From contig DASYAE010000082.1 in the NCBI GenBank assembly GCA_036501535.1, positions 17,917-81,916 on the forward strand: a stretch of 64,000 nt of DNA. Direction: 5' to 3'. A program made the position numbers and the translations under genes. The notes beneath the pieces are model-generated. The model saw only the letters and a list, made by a program, of their open reading frames with translations, did no database searches and was not told the origin of the DNA. The first letter of the stretch is position 1; each line of letters opens with the position of its first letter. The stretch comes from DASYAE01 sp036501535 (lineage in GTDB: Bacteria > Actinomycetota > Actinomycetes > Streptomycetales > Catenulisporaceae). Positions 28,821 through 36,736 of this stretch are shown here, piece by piece.

Positions 28821-31800
28821 TCAGTCGGCTTGCTTCAGTTCGACGATGACGTCGCCCAGCCTGCCTGGACGGCTGCCGCACTGGTCGAGCCGGGTGAACA
28901 TGACCTCCAAACGATTGTCGAGTGCTGGCGTCGGCGGGGAGATGCGCCGCGCGTCCTGTAGCGCCTTGACTGCGTCGCAAAGGTCGCTCCGGCCGTCCAG
29001 GTGCTGGCCGCAGATGGCGAAGGCATCGTACTGCAACGCTGCGAAGTCGAGCTGGTTGCGCGTGATGCGACTGGAGGCCTCCTCGTGGAGTCGGCGGAAC
29101 AGTTCGTTCGCTCGAGGGTCGCCCTTCTGCCGGACGGCCAGGGCGTGCAATGCCAGCACGATGAGCGAGCGACGATTCTGGCGGTAGCGCCACGCTCCGC
29201 CGATCGCGTTATGCGCCTCCCTGGTCGTGCCCCTCTTCAGGTAGACGAGGCCGAGCGTGGTGCGTGCCTGCATCAGAGTGATCGGGTCCTGATCTTGCAG
29301 CGCCACTTCTTCGGCTTCCATCGCCTTCTGTTCGGCCGGTTCCAGTTCGCCCCGGTCGAAGAAAAAGTCGGCGCGAGCGTCGAGAAGCGAGGCGCGCAGC
29401 CAGTCGGCCTTCCCGATCGACTCCTCGGCGCTGTCGAGGTGCCGTTCGGCCTGATCCGGCCGCCCGAGCTCACCGAACCAGCGGGCGAGCTTGAGCGTGA
29501 TCACGACGCCCCGCCAGGTCGCGACGTATTGTGCCTGCTCGGTGTCCGGGTAGTCGTCGAGATCGCGTGTCGCGAGTGCTTCCCGGGCGTACCTGATGGC
29601 CTGTTCGTAGTCCCCGTTGCGCCGGCGGCAGTCGGCGATGCCCTCCAGCATGCCCATCCTGGCGTCCGGTTTGTGCAGCCGGGCGGCCTCGTCTCGCGCG
29701 TGCTCGTACTGGCTGAGCGCGAGACCGATTTCGTGCTGCGCCCAGTACAGGTTCGCGAGGTTGCCGTGGACGAGAAGCTTATTCTCGGAATCCTGCCGCT
29801 GATCGGCGAGTTTCAGGGCCTCTCCGAGGGCGTCGCTCGCTTCCGGGAACCTTTCGAGTGCGGTGTAGATGATGCCGAGGCCGTTCTCGTTCGCCAGCTC
29901 CTGAAGCGGTGTGAGCCGCCCTTTGAGCTTCTTGCGCTGCTCGAGCAGCAGGTGCCGGCAGCTCCGGCGTTCCAGCAGCTTGTCGATGCGTTCGATCGAC
30001 CTGTAGGCCGCTTTGGGCTGCTCGGCGTTGATCAGCGCAGCGAGCTCGGCGAGGTGCAGGCGGAGCCCGGCGACCTGTCGTGGGTCGTCGTTCCGGAGTC
30101 TCCTCAGCTGCTCCGCCGCGAACATGTAGCGGTCGCTCCTCTCCTTGTTGTCCTCTATCTGATGCATGATCAGGTGTCCGTCCTCGGGCGGAATCACGTA
30201 CTGGTCGTCGCCCAGACGATAGACGACCTGGCTGCCCGCGAGTGTCTTCAATGCCTGATTCACCATCCCCGGGGAGTGGCACCCGGGAAACTCGTCTTCG
30301 AGGAGCCCGGCTATCGCGGACTCGGGGACCGGGGTGCCGAGAGCGGCGACCGCTTCGAGCACGCGCAGCTGCAGCTCGGACGCGTGCTGGACCAGGAGCC
30401 CGGTCAGGAATGTCTGCACATCCTTGATGTTTTGTTGGCTGAGCAGCCCGGTGAGTGCGGCGAGGTCGAGGCCGCTCTCCACCACCGCGACGACGGCGCA
30501 CGCCAGCTCGGCAAGACGGGGATTGCCCTGCAGTTTGCTGAACAGCACGCTCTGCTTGTCCTCGGCGAGGGTACGAGGGTCGGTTCTGCGTAGGCGATCC
30601 AGATTGGCCAGGTGGCCGAGAAACTCATCGCGGGGCAGACTTCGCACGTGTATAGGGTGCTCGGCGGTGGGCCACGTTCCGTCGATAGAGACCGGATTGT
30701 GCTGTGTCACCAGGAGTACCGCGACCCGGTGTCCCTGCTCGCCTGCAATCAGCTCCAGGGCCTCGTCCAGGTCGGAATCCACGAGCTTTCCGGTCGTCGG
30801 GTCGAGCAGTTCCTCGGCGGAGTCCACCGCCACCACGACGGGTGAGTCGCCGAGCGTGCGCAGGGTGGACTCCAACCGCACGAGCGACGAACGTCCCGGT
30901 TTGCGAGGAGCCGTGGGATCGTCATCGCCCTGGACGTAGTCGATCAGCCTGGTCACGTCCAGCCGATCGGCTGCGCGCAGGTCATGGCAGTGAATGCGCG
31001 GACGAATTCCCTGGGCCGTCTTCCCGGGCAGGTCCGCCAGGACCGCGTCGACCAGTTTGGTCTTGCCGATGCCGCGGTCCCCGGTCACCAAGACGACGCC
31101 CCATGGGCCGCCGGTCAACCTCGTCGACAGGTTGCGCACATCATCCTTGCGGTCCACCAGGTCTCCCCGCTGGGCCGTGACCGACGGTGGCGGTGCGGTG
31201 GTGGTCCGACTCTGGTTAGGGCGCTTCTGGAGGTAAGCCTCAGTGGCACATGCCGCCAGCTGGAGGCACCACTGTTTGGCCTCCTCCGGATCTCTGCAGC
31301 GCAGTTCCCGACCGAGATGGACGAGCCCGGCGCCCACCAGCGAGAGCAGGCACTGCTGGGTCCACACATCGCCCATTCCGCGGCTCGTCGCGAGCCTTTT
31401 CGACGCCTTATGAATCGCTACGCTGAGTTTTCTTATGTATTCGATCGACGTGGAGACGTCACGATAATCCGGGTCTACAAGTACCCTGGCGACATCCCAT
31501 CGTATTTCTGGCAAGAATTGATCGAATCTATCTATGGTGAGTGCGACCAGAAGGTGCATCGGGTCGCGTGTCAGCAATGCCGAATCGGAGTAGCGGTCGT
31601 AGTCGATGAGAATGTATTCGTCGTGCCGCGGTTCCCGTACTGCTGGAATGATGACGTTGCGACCGCTGAGGTCGCCGTGTGCTTTACCGACAACGAGGTC
31701 TTCGATGATTTCGCGGCTCACGTCGTCGTAGAGCAGGCGGAACGGATTGGGTAACTCCCTTGGCCAGTCCGCTGCTCCCAAGTGAGTGGTCCCCTTGACC

Positions 31801-32354
31801 TCGACATTGTGATCACGCGCCCACTTCTCGGCTTCGCTCCGCCGCCGCTTGATCATTCCGGTGAGCACCTCGCCGACCGTTCCCTGTGCCCTGGCCGGAA
31901 CCTTATTGCGATTCCAGCCCGACACGACGGAGCGGACGATTGTCGCGCATCGCTTTGGAAAATCGCGATCGTCGAAACGATCGGCCAAAGACTTGATTCC
32001 GTCGAGATCTCCATAGGCGACATCGAGGAAGACCGCCCTCCAGCTGCCGAGGCGGATCGTCTGCTCCTCTATCGCTGCCAGATGCCGACTGAAGTCGCCC
32101 GCCTCCAGCCGGGCCCGATGCATATTCTGAATACTCGCCGTGCCGCCCTCGGAAAAGAACTTGACGACCACCTGATCGGTATCGCCGTCTTCTCGCACCC
32201 GCACGGCGAGCGCGACCGGAGAGCCGCTTCGGCCGTCGGCGAACCATCGACGGTGCTTGAGGTCGAACGGTTCATCCGCGACCCACGCTTCCAGCGCGGT
32301 CACGACGTCCCCCAGTTCGGTCGCCCACTTCTCCTGGTCATACAGCCTCGCCAT
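28821..32354 (-). CDS. Kinase-like domain / STAND NTPase / TPR conflict-type protein
   Basis: An 1177-residue multidomain protein. Residues ~1-370 contain a phosphotransferase-like fold with HGDLSGRN (~229) and ILIDYDR (~250), as in aminoglycoside-kinase-like domains. A P-loop NTPase follows: Walker A TGDRGIGKT (~426), Walker B VVVAVDSAEELL (~515), with STAND-like helical and winged-helix parts. From ~780 to the end lie helical repeats, mostly TPR-like (LGIIYTALERFPEASDALGE; GNLANLYWAQHEIGLALSQY). ATG 32,354 is chosen because GGGGGG precedes it and upstream sequence looks non-coding. The architecture resembles regulated NTPases in bacterial conflict systems, where the sensor repeats trigger an effector. 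It is divergent from a small membrane protein that could be that effector. The function is inferred. Confidence 0.75.
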   Translation of the reverse strand: MARLYDQEKWATELGDVVTALEAWVADEPFDLKHRRWFADGRSGSPVALAVRVREDGDTDQVVVKFFSEGGTASIQNMHRARLEAGDFSRHLAAIEEQTIRLGSWRAVFLDVAYGDLDGIKSLADRFDDRDFPKRCATIVRSVVSGWNRNKVPARAQGTVGEVLTGMIKRRRSEAEKWARDHNVEVKGTTHLGAADWPRELPNPFRLLYDDVSREIIEDLVVGKAHGDLSGRNVIIPAVREPRHDEYILIDYDRYSDSALLTRDPMHLLVALTIDRFDQFLPEIRWDVARVLVDPDYRDVSTSIEYIRKLSVAIHKASKRLATSRGMGDVWTQQCLLSLVGAGLVHLGRELRCRDPEEAKQWCLQLAACATEAYLQKRPNQSRTTTAPPPSVTAQRGDLVDRKDDVRNLSTRLTGGPWGVVLVTGDRGIGKTKLVDAVLADLPGKTAQGIRPRIHCHDLRAADRLDVTRLIDYVQGDDDPTAPRKPGRSSLVRLESTLRTLGDSPVVVAVDSAEELLDPTTGKLVDSDLDEALELIAGEQGHRVAVLLVTQHNPVSIDGTWPTAEHPIHVRSLPRDEFLGHLANLDRLRRTDPRTLAEDKQSVLFSKLQGNPRLAELACAVVAVVESGLDLAALTGLLSQQNIKDVQTFLTGLLVQHASELQLRVLEAVAALGTPVPESAIAGLLEDEFPGCHSPGMVNQALKTLAGSQVVYRLGDDQYVIPPEDGHLIMHQIEDNKERSDRYMFAAEQLRRLRNDDPRQVAGLRLHLAELAALINAEQPKAAYRSIERIDKLLERRSCRHLLLEQRKKLKGRLTPLQELANENGLGIIYTALERFPEASDALGEALKLADQRQDSENKLLVHGNLANLYWAQHEIGLALSQYEHARDEAARLHKPDARMGMLEGIADCRRRNGDYEQAIRYAREALATRDLDDYPDTEQAQYVATWRGVVITLKLARWFGELGRPDQAERHLDSAEESIGKADWLRASLLDARADFFFDRGELEPAEQKAMEAEEVALQDQDPITLMQARTTLGLVYLKRGTTREAHNAIGGAWRYRQNRRSLIVLALHALAVRQKGDPRANELFRRLHEEASSRITRNQLDFAALQYDAFAICGQHLDGRSDLCDAVKALQDARRISPPTPALDNRLEVMFTRLDQCGSRPGRLGDVIVELKQAD

Positions 32355-32454
32355 GCCACCCCCCAAAACCTCAGATAGCCGGTTACCTGTGAATCTATAC
32401 TTCAAGAATGATCGACTGAATGGGCGGCGCGCAGACAAATGAAGAGGGGATGCT

Positions 32455-32943
32455 ATGGCCGACGAGCTTTCTGATCGGGCCAAGGTCAGGAAAGACTTGC
32501 TGTGGGGCATGTACACGGACCTGCGGACGCATGCCCGGCATGCCGAGACGCTGCGCGCCAATGTCGTGAACTTCATGCTCCTCATCGCCTCGGCCCTGAT
32601 CGCGGTGATCACCAAGGACGGGAAGGTCTCCCGCAGTGATCTCCCGTTGTGCCTGGCGCTGGTCGTCGTCGGGATACTCGGCCTCGCCTTCGCCGCGTCC
32701 TACACCGAGCTCTTCGAGCGCAACAGGCGCCGGGCGGCAATGCTGCGCACGGCGCTCGACGACGAGTTCCTCGCTGATGGGATCACCATCGCCGCTCTCC
32801 TGCGGGAGGCGGACGAACAGCACCACTCCAACCGTCTGTACCGCTGGAGCCGACGCGTCACCGGCAGCACCCAGATCTTCTGGCCCGCGCTGGCGGCTCT
32901 GGTCACAATATCCGGGCTCGTACTTACCGCCATTGCGCTGTGA
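32455..32943 (+). CDS. Small three-helix membrane protein (SLATT-like?)
   Basis: A 162-residue protein with RBS GAGGGG 5 bases before its ATG. It has an amphipathic N-terminal helix, membrane helices at ~41-54 (FMLLIASALIAVIT) and ~64-84 (LCLALVVVGILGLAFAASYT), a cytosolic charged middle (LFERNRRRAAMLRTALDDEF), and a third helix at the C-terminus (WPALAALVTISGLVLTAIAL). Size and layout recall the small 2-3 TM effector proteins (SLATT and similar) of nucleotide-regulated conflict systems, but no diagnostic motif was confirmed. It shares a 100-base divergent promoter region with the kinase/STAND protein. Confidence 0.6.
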   Translation: MADELSDRAKVRKDLLWGMYTDLRTHARHAETLRANVVNFMLLIASALIAVITKDGKVSRSDLPLCLALVVVGILGLAFAASYTELFERNRRRAAMLRTALDDEFLADGITIAALLREADEQHHSNRLYRWSRRVTGSTQIFWPALAALVTISGLVLTAIAL

Positions 32944-33263
32944 GCCGCCTCGCCTCGACCCGGCTGGCGATCTCATGAAGATTGTCGCTCAATCCTGAGC
33001 CTCACCGCGGTCACTGAGAGCGATCATGGATTTTTCCTGCGGAGTATTGCCGGGCTGTGGCGGCGGTGTTAGATTCGCGGCACAGCTTGTCCGACAATCC
33101 ATCTGCCCGGACTCCACGGGAGTCCGGTCCGCCGCCGGTCGCTCAGGCGCGGCGGCATGACGCTGCATTGATGGCAGCACAAGAATTCAGTCTGCTTCAG
33201 GGCGGGTGTGGCGTCGCCATGCCCGGATATCCGGCCGGTCCGGCGGGCGCGGCCAAGGAGACG
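32944..33263 (+). promoter_or_regulatory. Leader region of the catabolic cluster
   Basis: A 320-base gap before the ABC transporter ATPase gene. It contains a promoter-like pair, -35 TTGCCG (33,047-33,052) and -10 TAGATT (33,070-33,075) separated by 17 bases, and the GntR operator described separately. About 175 bases of untranslated leader would follow. An open frame covers the leader but its composition looks non-coding. Confidence 0.6.
33087..33097. promoter_or_regulatory. Perfect FadR-type GntR operator
   Basis: TTGTCCGACAA is a perfect inverted repeat around a central base and fits the FadR-subfamily consensus TNGTNNNACNA exactly. It lies about 12 bases after the -10 element, overlapping the expected transcription start, a repressor position. 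The GntR/FCD gene at 42,468 in the same cluster is the obvious candidate to bind it. Confidence 0.75.
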
Positions 33264-34088
33264 ATGGTGTCTATCACTGCGCGCGGGCCTCGCCCCGAGG
33301 CCGAGGCCGAAGCCCTGCGCTTCGAGAACGTCAGCCTGCAGTTCCCGGGCGCGGCCCGGCCCGCGGTGCTCGACGTGTCCTTCCCGGTCGGGCGCGGAAA
33401 GTTCGTCGCGGTGATCGGGCCGAGCGGCTGCGGCAAGAGCACCCTGCTCAACCTCGCCGCCGGGCTGCTCGCGCCGAGCCGCGGCGCGGTCTACTTCGGC
33501 GGCGAGCCGGTGACCTCGGTCAACTCGGCCGCCGCGTACGTCACCCAGAAGGCCAACCTGCTGCCCTGGCTCAGCGTGCGCGCCAACGTCGGCCTGGCGC
33601 TGCGCCTGCGGCGGATGCCCAAGGCCGAGCGCGAACAGCGCATCGCCGAGTGGGTCGGCCGCGTCGGCCTCGACGGTTTCGAGGACTACTTCCCGCGCGA
33701 GCTGTCCGGCGGAATGCAGAAACGCTGCTCGATTGCGCGGGCCCTGATCTACGAGCCGTCGATCGTGCTGATGGACGAGCCGTTCGGGCCGCTCGACGCG
33801 ATCACCCGGCTGGAGTTGCAGCAGGAGCTGCTCAACCTGTGGGAGCAGCAGCGCGGCACGCTCGTGTTCGTCACGCACGACCTGAACGAGGCGCTCTATC
33901 TGGCCGACGAGGTGGTGGTGATGTCCGAGGGGCCCGGCACCGTCCGGCGGATCCTGCCCGTGCCCCTCCCGCGTCCGCGCGTCATCGGCTCGCTGGTCGA
34001 GACGCCCGAGTTCGCCGAGCTCTACCAGGAGCTGTGGACCCTGTTCACGTCCTCGCGCACGACTTCGGGTGCGGGCGCGACCGTCTGA
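33264..34088 (+). CDS. ABC importer ATPase (nitrate/sulfonate/taurine type)
   Basis: A ~274-residue ATP-binding subunit energising import of a small organic anion. It has Walker A GPSGCGKST, the Q-loop VTQKANLLPWLSV, signature LSGGMQKRCSIARAL, Walker B SIVLMDEPFGPLD and the H-loop FVTHDLNEAL. The LLPW after the Q-loop and the overall pattern match the SsuB/TauB/NrtD group. Starts at ATG 33,264 or GTG 33,267 both lie close behind AAGGAG; an upstream ATG at 33,219 is less likely. The cognate permease (45,977) and binding protein (44,852) lie 11 kb downstream in the same cluster, an unusual split. Confidence 0.88.
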   Translation: MVSITARGPRPEAEAEALRFENVSLQFPGAARPAVLDVSFPVGRGKFVAVIGPSGCGKSTLLNLAAGLLAPSRGAVYFGGEPVTSVNSAAAYVTQKANLLPWLSVRANVGLALRLRRMPKAEREQRIAEWVGRVGLDGFEDYFPRELSGGMQKRCSIARALIYEPSIVLMDEPFGPLDAITRLELQQELLNLWEQQRGTLVFVTHDLNEALYLADEVVVMSEGPGTVRRILPVPLPRPRVIGSLVETPEFAELYQELWTLFTSSRTTSGAGATV

Positions 34089-34123
34089 TCCCGGTCGCCG
34101 ACGGCTGCCAGAGAGGTATTGCC

Positions 34124-34753
34124 TTGATTTCTGTTTCCGAGAGCATCGCCGTGCCCAGCCCGCCGCAGCGGGTCTGGGAGGTGGTGTCCGAACCGGCCGA
34201 GGTCGTCGCCTGCATCGGCGGGGCCGAACTGCTGCGGGCCAACGAGGACGGCTCTTACGACGGCGCGCTGGTGGTCCGGTTCGGCGGGCTGCGGGTCAAG
34301 TTCGGCGCGCGGGTCGAGCTGGCGCTGGACCCGGCGCTGCGGGAGGGCCGGCTCACTGCCACCGGACGCGACGGGCAGCAGGCCACGCGCTTCCGCGGCG
34401 ACGCGCGCTTCCAGGTGCTGCCGGACCCGGATGGCACCGGCTCGAGGGTCGTGCTGGATGGCGAGGTGCAGCTGAACGGGAAGCTCGCCGGGCTGGTCGA
34501 ATCGGGCAGCGCCGCCGTGGTCTCCCGGATGACGCGGGAGTTCTCGGCGCAATTGGTGCAGCGCTGCGTCGGGCCCGTCGCGGTGGAGCGACCGGAGGGA
34601 GAGGCTGTCGGCGTTGGTCAGATGGCTGCGGCCGCGCAGCGCAGCGGAGTGCGGGCGTGGTGGGCGCGAATGTGGGCGAGGCTGCGTCGGGGTGCGGGTC
34701 GGCGGACGGTGGCCGGACCGGGTGCGGGCGCCGAGGCGGGAGGCCGGTCATGA
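34124..34753 (+). CDS. CoxG-like SRPBCC-fold protein
   Basis: A 209-residue protein starting at a TTG with GAGAGG 7 bases before it. Residues ~1-150 show the SRPBCC/CoxG pattern: AVPSPPQRVWEVVSEPAEVV, ACIGGAELL, VKFGARVELAL, and ending SRMTREFSAQLVQRC. The C-terminal tail is basic, alanine-rich and perhaps membrane-associated. CoxG proteins accompany carbon monoxide dehydrogenases, but none is present here, so it probably has another role such as substrate or cofactor handling. Its stop overlaps the start of the aldolase (ATGA). Confidence 0.78.
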   Translation: MISVSESIAVPSPPQRVWEVVSEPAEVVACIGGAELLRANEDGSYDGALVVRFGGLRVKFGARVELALDPALREGRLTATGRDGQQATRFRGDARFQVLPDPDGTGSRVVLDGEVQLNGKLAGLVESGSAAVVSRMTREFSAQLVQRCVGPVAVERPEGEAVGVGQMAAAAQRSGVRAWWARMWARLRRGAGRRTVAGPGAGAEAGGRS

Positions 34754-35682
34754 ATCAGCCGCAGCAGCCGCAACAGCCTGAACAGTCGCGACAGCCGCAG
34801 CGGCTCAACGGTGTGATCCGCCTGCTGGAGGAGGGGCGGCACGTCTTCGCGAGTTTCGCGGCGCCCGAGCCGTCCGCTGCCGTCGAGTATTCGTCCTCGC
34901 AGTACGACGCAATCGTCTTCGAAGCCGAGCACAAGCCGTGGGACGTGCTCGCGCTGCGCGACAGCCTGCAATACCTGCTGAACCGGCGTCAGATTGCTGA
35001 GTCCGCGAGCCTGGCGCCGTCGGTCACGCCGCTGGTGCGCATCCCGGTCAACGGGGGCGAGCGGGCGCAGTGGCAGGCGAAGCAGGCGCTCGACCTCGGG
35101 GCGTACGGCGTGGTGTGGCCGCATGTCTCGACCGTGGAAGAGGCCTACAACGCGGTGGCGGCCTGCCGGTATCCGCGGCTGCCGGACGCAGAGCGCTACG
35201 AGCCGGCCGGTCTGCGCGGGGACGGTCCGGTCGCGGCGGCGCGGTACTGGGGGCTGTCCACCGCCGAGTACTACGCGCGCAGCGGGGTGTGGCCGCTCGA
35301 CCCGGACGGCGAGGTCCTGGTCGTGCTCATGATCGAGGACCAGAACGGGATCCGGAACCTGCCGCAGATGCTCGATCGGGTACCCGGGATCGGGCTGGTG
35401 CTGATCGGGGAGGGGGATCTGAGCCAGGAGCTCGGCGTGCCGCGGCAGTACGAGCACCCGCTGGTCGCCGAGAGCCGGCGGCGCATCGCCGAGATCTGCC
35501 ATGAGCACGGGGTCGCGGTCGGACACCCGCACGTGACGCCGGGGAACCTGAAGCAGGTGCTGGACGAGGGTTATCGGTTCCTGATGTCCGCGCCGGTGCG
35601 CTCCCACCCGGCCCTCGACCTCGGCCGCGAGCTGACCGGCCGGGACGCCGACGCCGCCGGGCCGGCTGAGAAAGGACTCTGA
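34750..35682 (+). CDS. HpcH/HpaI-family aldolase
   Basis: A 310-residue class II pyruvate-type aldolase that would split, or form, a 4-hydroxy-2-oxo acid with divalent metal. Visible landmarks are the substrate-arginine strand TPLVRIPVNGG, GAYGVVWPHVSTVEEA, and the metal ligands in VLMIEDQNGIRNL (Glu) and IGEGDLSQELGVP (Asp). The N-terminus is glutamine/proline-rich (NQPQQPQQPEQSRQPQRL), probably disordered. The ATG overlaps the CoxG-like stop. In this cluster it follows an oxalomesaconate-hydratase-like gene, as the aldolase step does in meta-cleavage pathways. Confidence 0.85.
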   Translation: MNQPQQPQQPEQSRQPQRLNGVIRLLEEGRHVFASFAAPEPSAAVEYSSSQYDAIVFEAEHKPWDVLALRDSLQYLLNRRQIAESASLAPSVTPLVRIPVNGGERAQWQAKQALDLGAYGVVWPHVSTVEEAYNAVAACRYPRLPDAERYEPAGLRGDGPVAAARYWGLSTAEYYARSGVWPLDPDGEVLVVLMIEDQNGIRNLPQMLDRVPGIGLVLIGEGDLSQELGVPRQYEHPLVAESRRRIAEICHEHGVAVGHPHVTPGNLKQVLDEGYRFLMSAPVRSHPALDLGRELTGRDADAAGPAEKGL

Positions 35683-35683
35683 G

Positions 35684-36736
35684 ATGACTGCCGGGATGAC
35701 GATCGACTGCCACGGGCACTTCACCACGGCGCCGTCGGCCCTCGGGGCGTGGCGGGCGCGGCAGATCGAGGCCTTCGAGCGCTCCGGCGCGCGGGTCGGT
35801 CCGGGCGAGCTGGAGATCGGCGACGACGAGATCCGCGCGGCCGTGGAGGGCGGGCAGCTCAAGCTTCAGCAGGAGCGCGGCACGGACCTGACGGTGTTCT
35901 CCTCGGGCGCCGGAAAGATGGCCCACCACCACGGCGACGGGCGCACCAGCCTGGACTGGGCCCGGGTCAGCAACGACCTGATCGCCCGGGTGTGCCGGCT
36001 CTTCCCCGGCCGCTTCGTCGGGGCCTGTCAGCTCCCGCAGTCGCCCGGCGACGGGCTCGCCGAGAGCGTGCGCCGGTCTGCAGAGGAGGTGCGGCGCTGT
36101 GTGGAAGAACTCGACTTCGTCGGCTGCCTGCTCAATCCCGACCCCTCGGACGGCTACTGGCAGGCGCCGCCGCTGACGGACAAGGTCTACTACCCGCTCT
36201 ACGAGACGCTGGTCGAGCTCGACGTGCCGGCGATGGTCCACGTGGCGATGTCGCGCAACGACGCGGTGCAGGGAACCTGCGCCCACTACCTCAACGGCGA
36301 CACCGCCGTGTTCATGCAGCTGTGCATGTCAGACCTCTTCCGCGACTTCCCGACGCTCAAGCTCATCCTGCCGCACGGCGGCGGCGCAGTGCCCTACCAC
36401 TGGGGGCGATATCGCGGCGTGATGCTCGACCAGGGCCGGCCCGCGCTGGAGGAGCATGTCCTGAACAACGTGTTCTTCGACACCTGCGTCTACCATCGGC
36501 GCGGCCTCGAGCTGCTGCTCGACGTCATCCCGGCGGGCAACGTCCTGTTCGCCTCGGAGATGATCGGCGCGGTGCGCGCGGTGGATCCGCAGACCGGCCG
36601 CCGCTTCGACGACGTCAAGTTCCTGCTGGACTCGATCGACTCGCTCGGCGGCGAGGACCGGCGCGCCGTGTACGGCGACAACGCGCTGCGGGTCTTCGGG
36701 CGGCTGGAGCGCGTGCTCAAGGGAGGTCGCCCGTGA
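35684..36736 (+). CDS. Amidohydrolase-2, 4-oxalomesaconate hydratase (LigJ)-like
   Basis: A 350-residue metal-dependent TIM-barrel enzyme. The HxH motif is DCHGHF, barrel-strand histidines are in MVHVAMS and LPHGGGAVPYHWGRY, and VLFASEMIGAVRAVDPQTGR matches the distinctive LigJ segment in which Glu replaces the usual Asp. LigJ hydrates 4-oxalomesaconate in protocatechuate 4,5-cleavage; related decarboxylases are the alternative. The stop overlaps the next gene's GTG start (GTGA). The context with an HpaI aldolase and a LigI-like enzyme supports a role in tricarboxylate or aromatic breakdown. The exact substrate is unproven. Confidence 0.82.
   Translation: MTAGMTIDCHGHFTTAPSALGAWRARQIEAFERSGARVGPGELEIGDDEIRAAVEGGQLKLQQERGTDLTVFSSGAGKMAHHHGDGRTSLDWARVSNDLIARVCRLFPGRFVGACQLPQSPGDGLAESVRRSAEEVRRCVEELDFVGCLLNPDPSDGYWQAPPLTDKVYYPLYETLVELDVPAMVHVAMSRNDAVQGTCAHYLNGDTAVFMQLCMSDLFRDFPTLKLILPHGGGAVPYHWGRYRGVMLDQGRPALEEHVLNNVFFDTCVYHRRGLELLLDVIPAGNVLFASEMIGAVRAVDPQTGRRFDDVKFLLDSIDSLGGEDRRAVYGDNALRVFGRLERVLKGGRP

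Noticed and set aside
33057..33263. N-terminal extension of the ABC ATPase gene
   Set aside because: Translation of the leader is unlike the family N-terminus and would place the GntR operator inside coding sequence; ATG 33,264 with AAGGAG is preferred.
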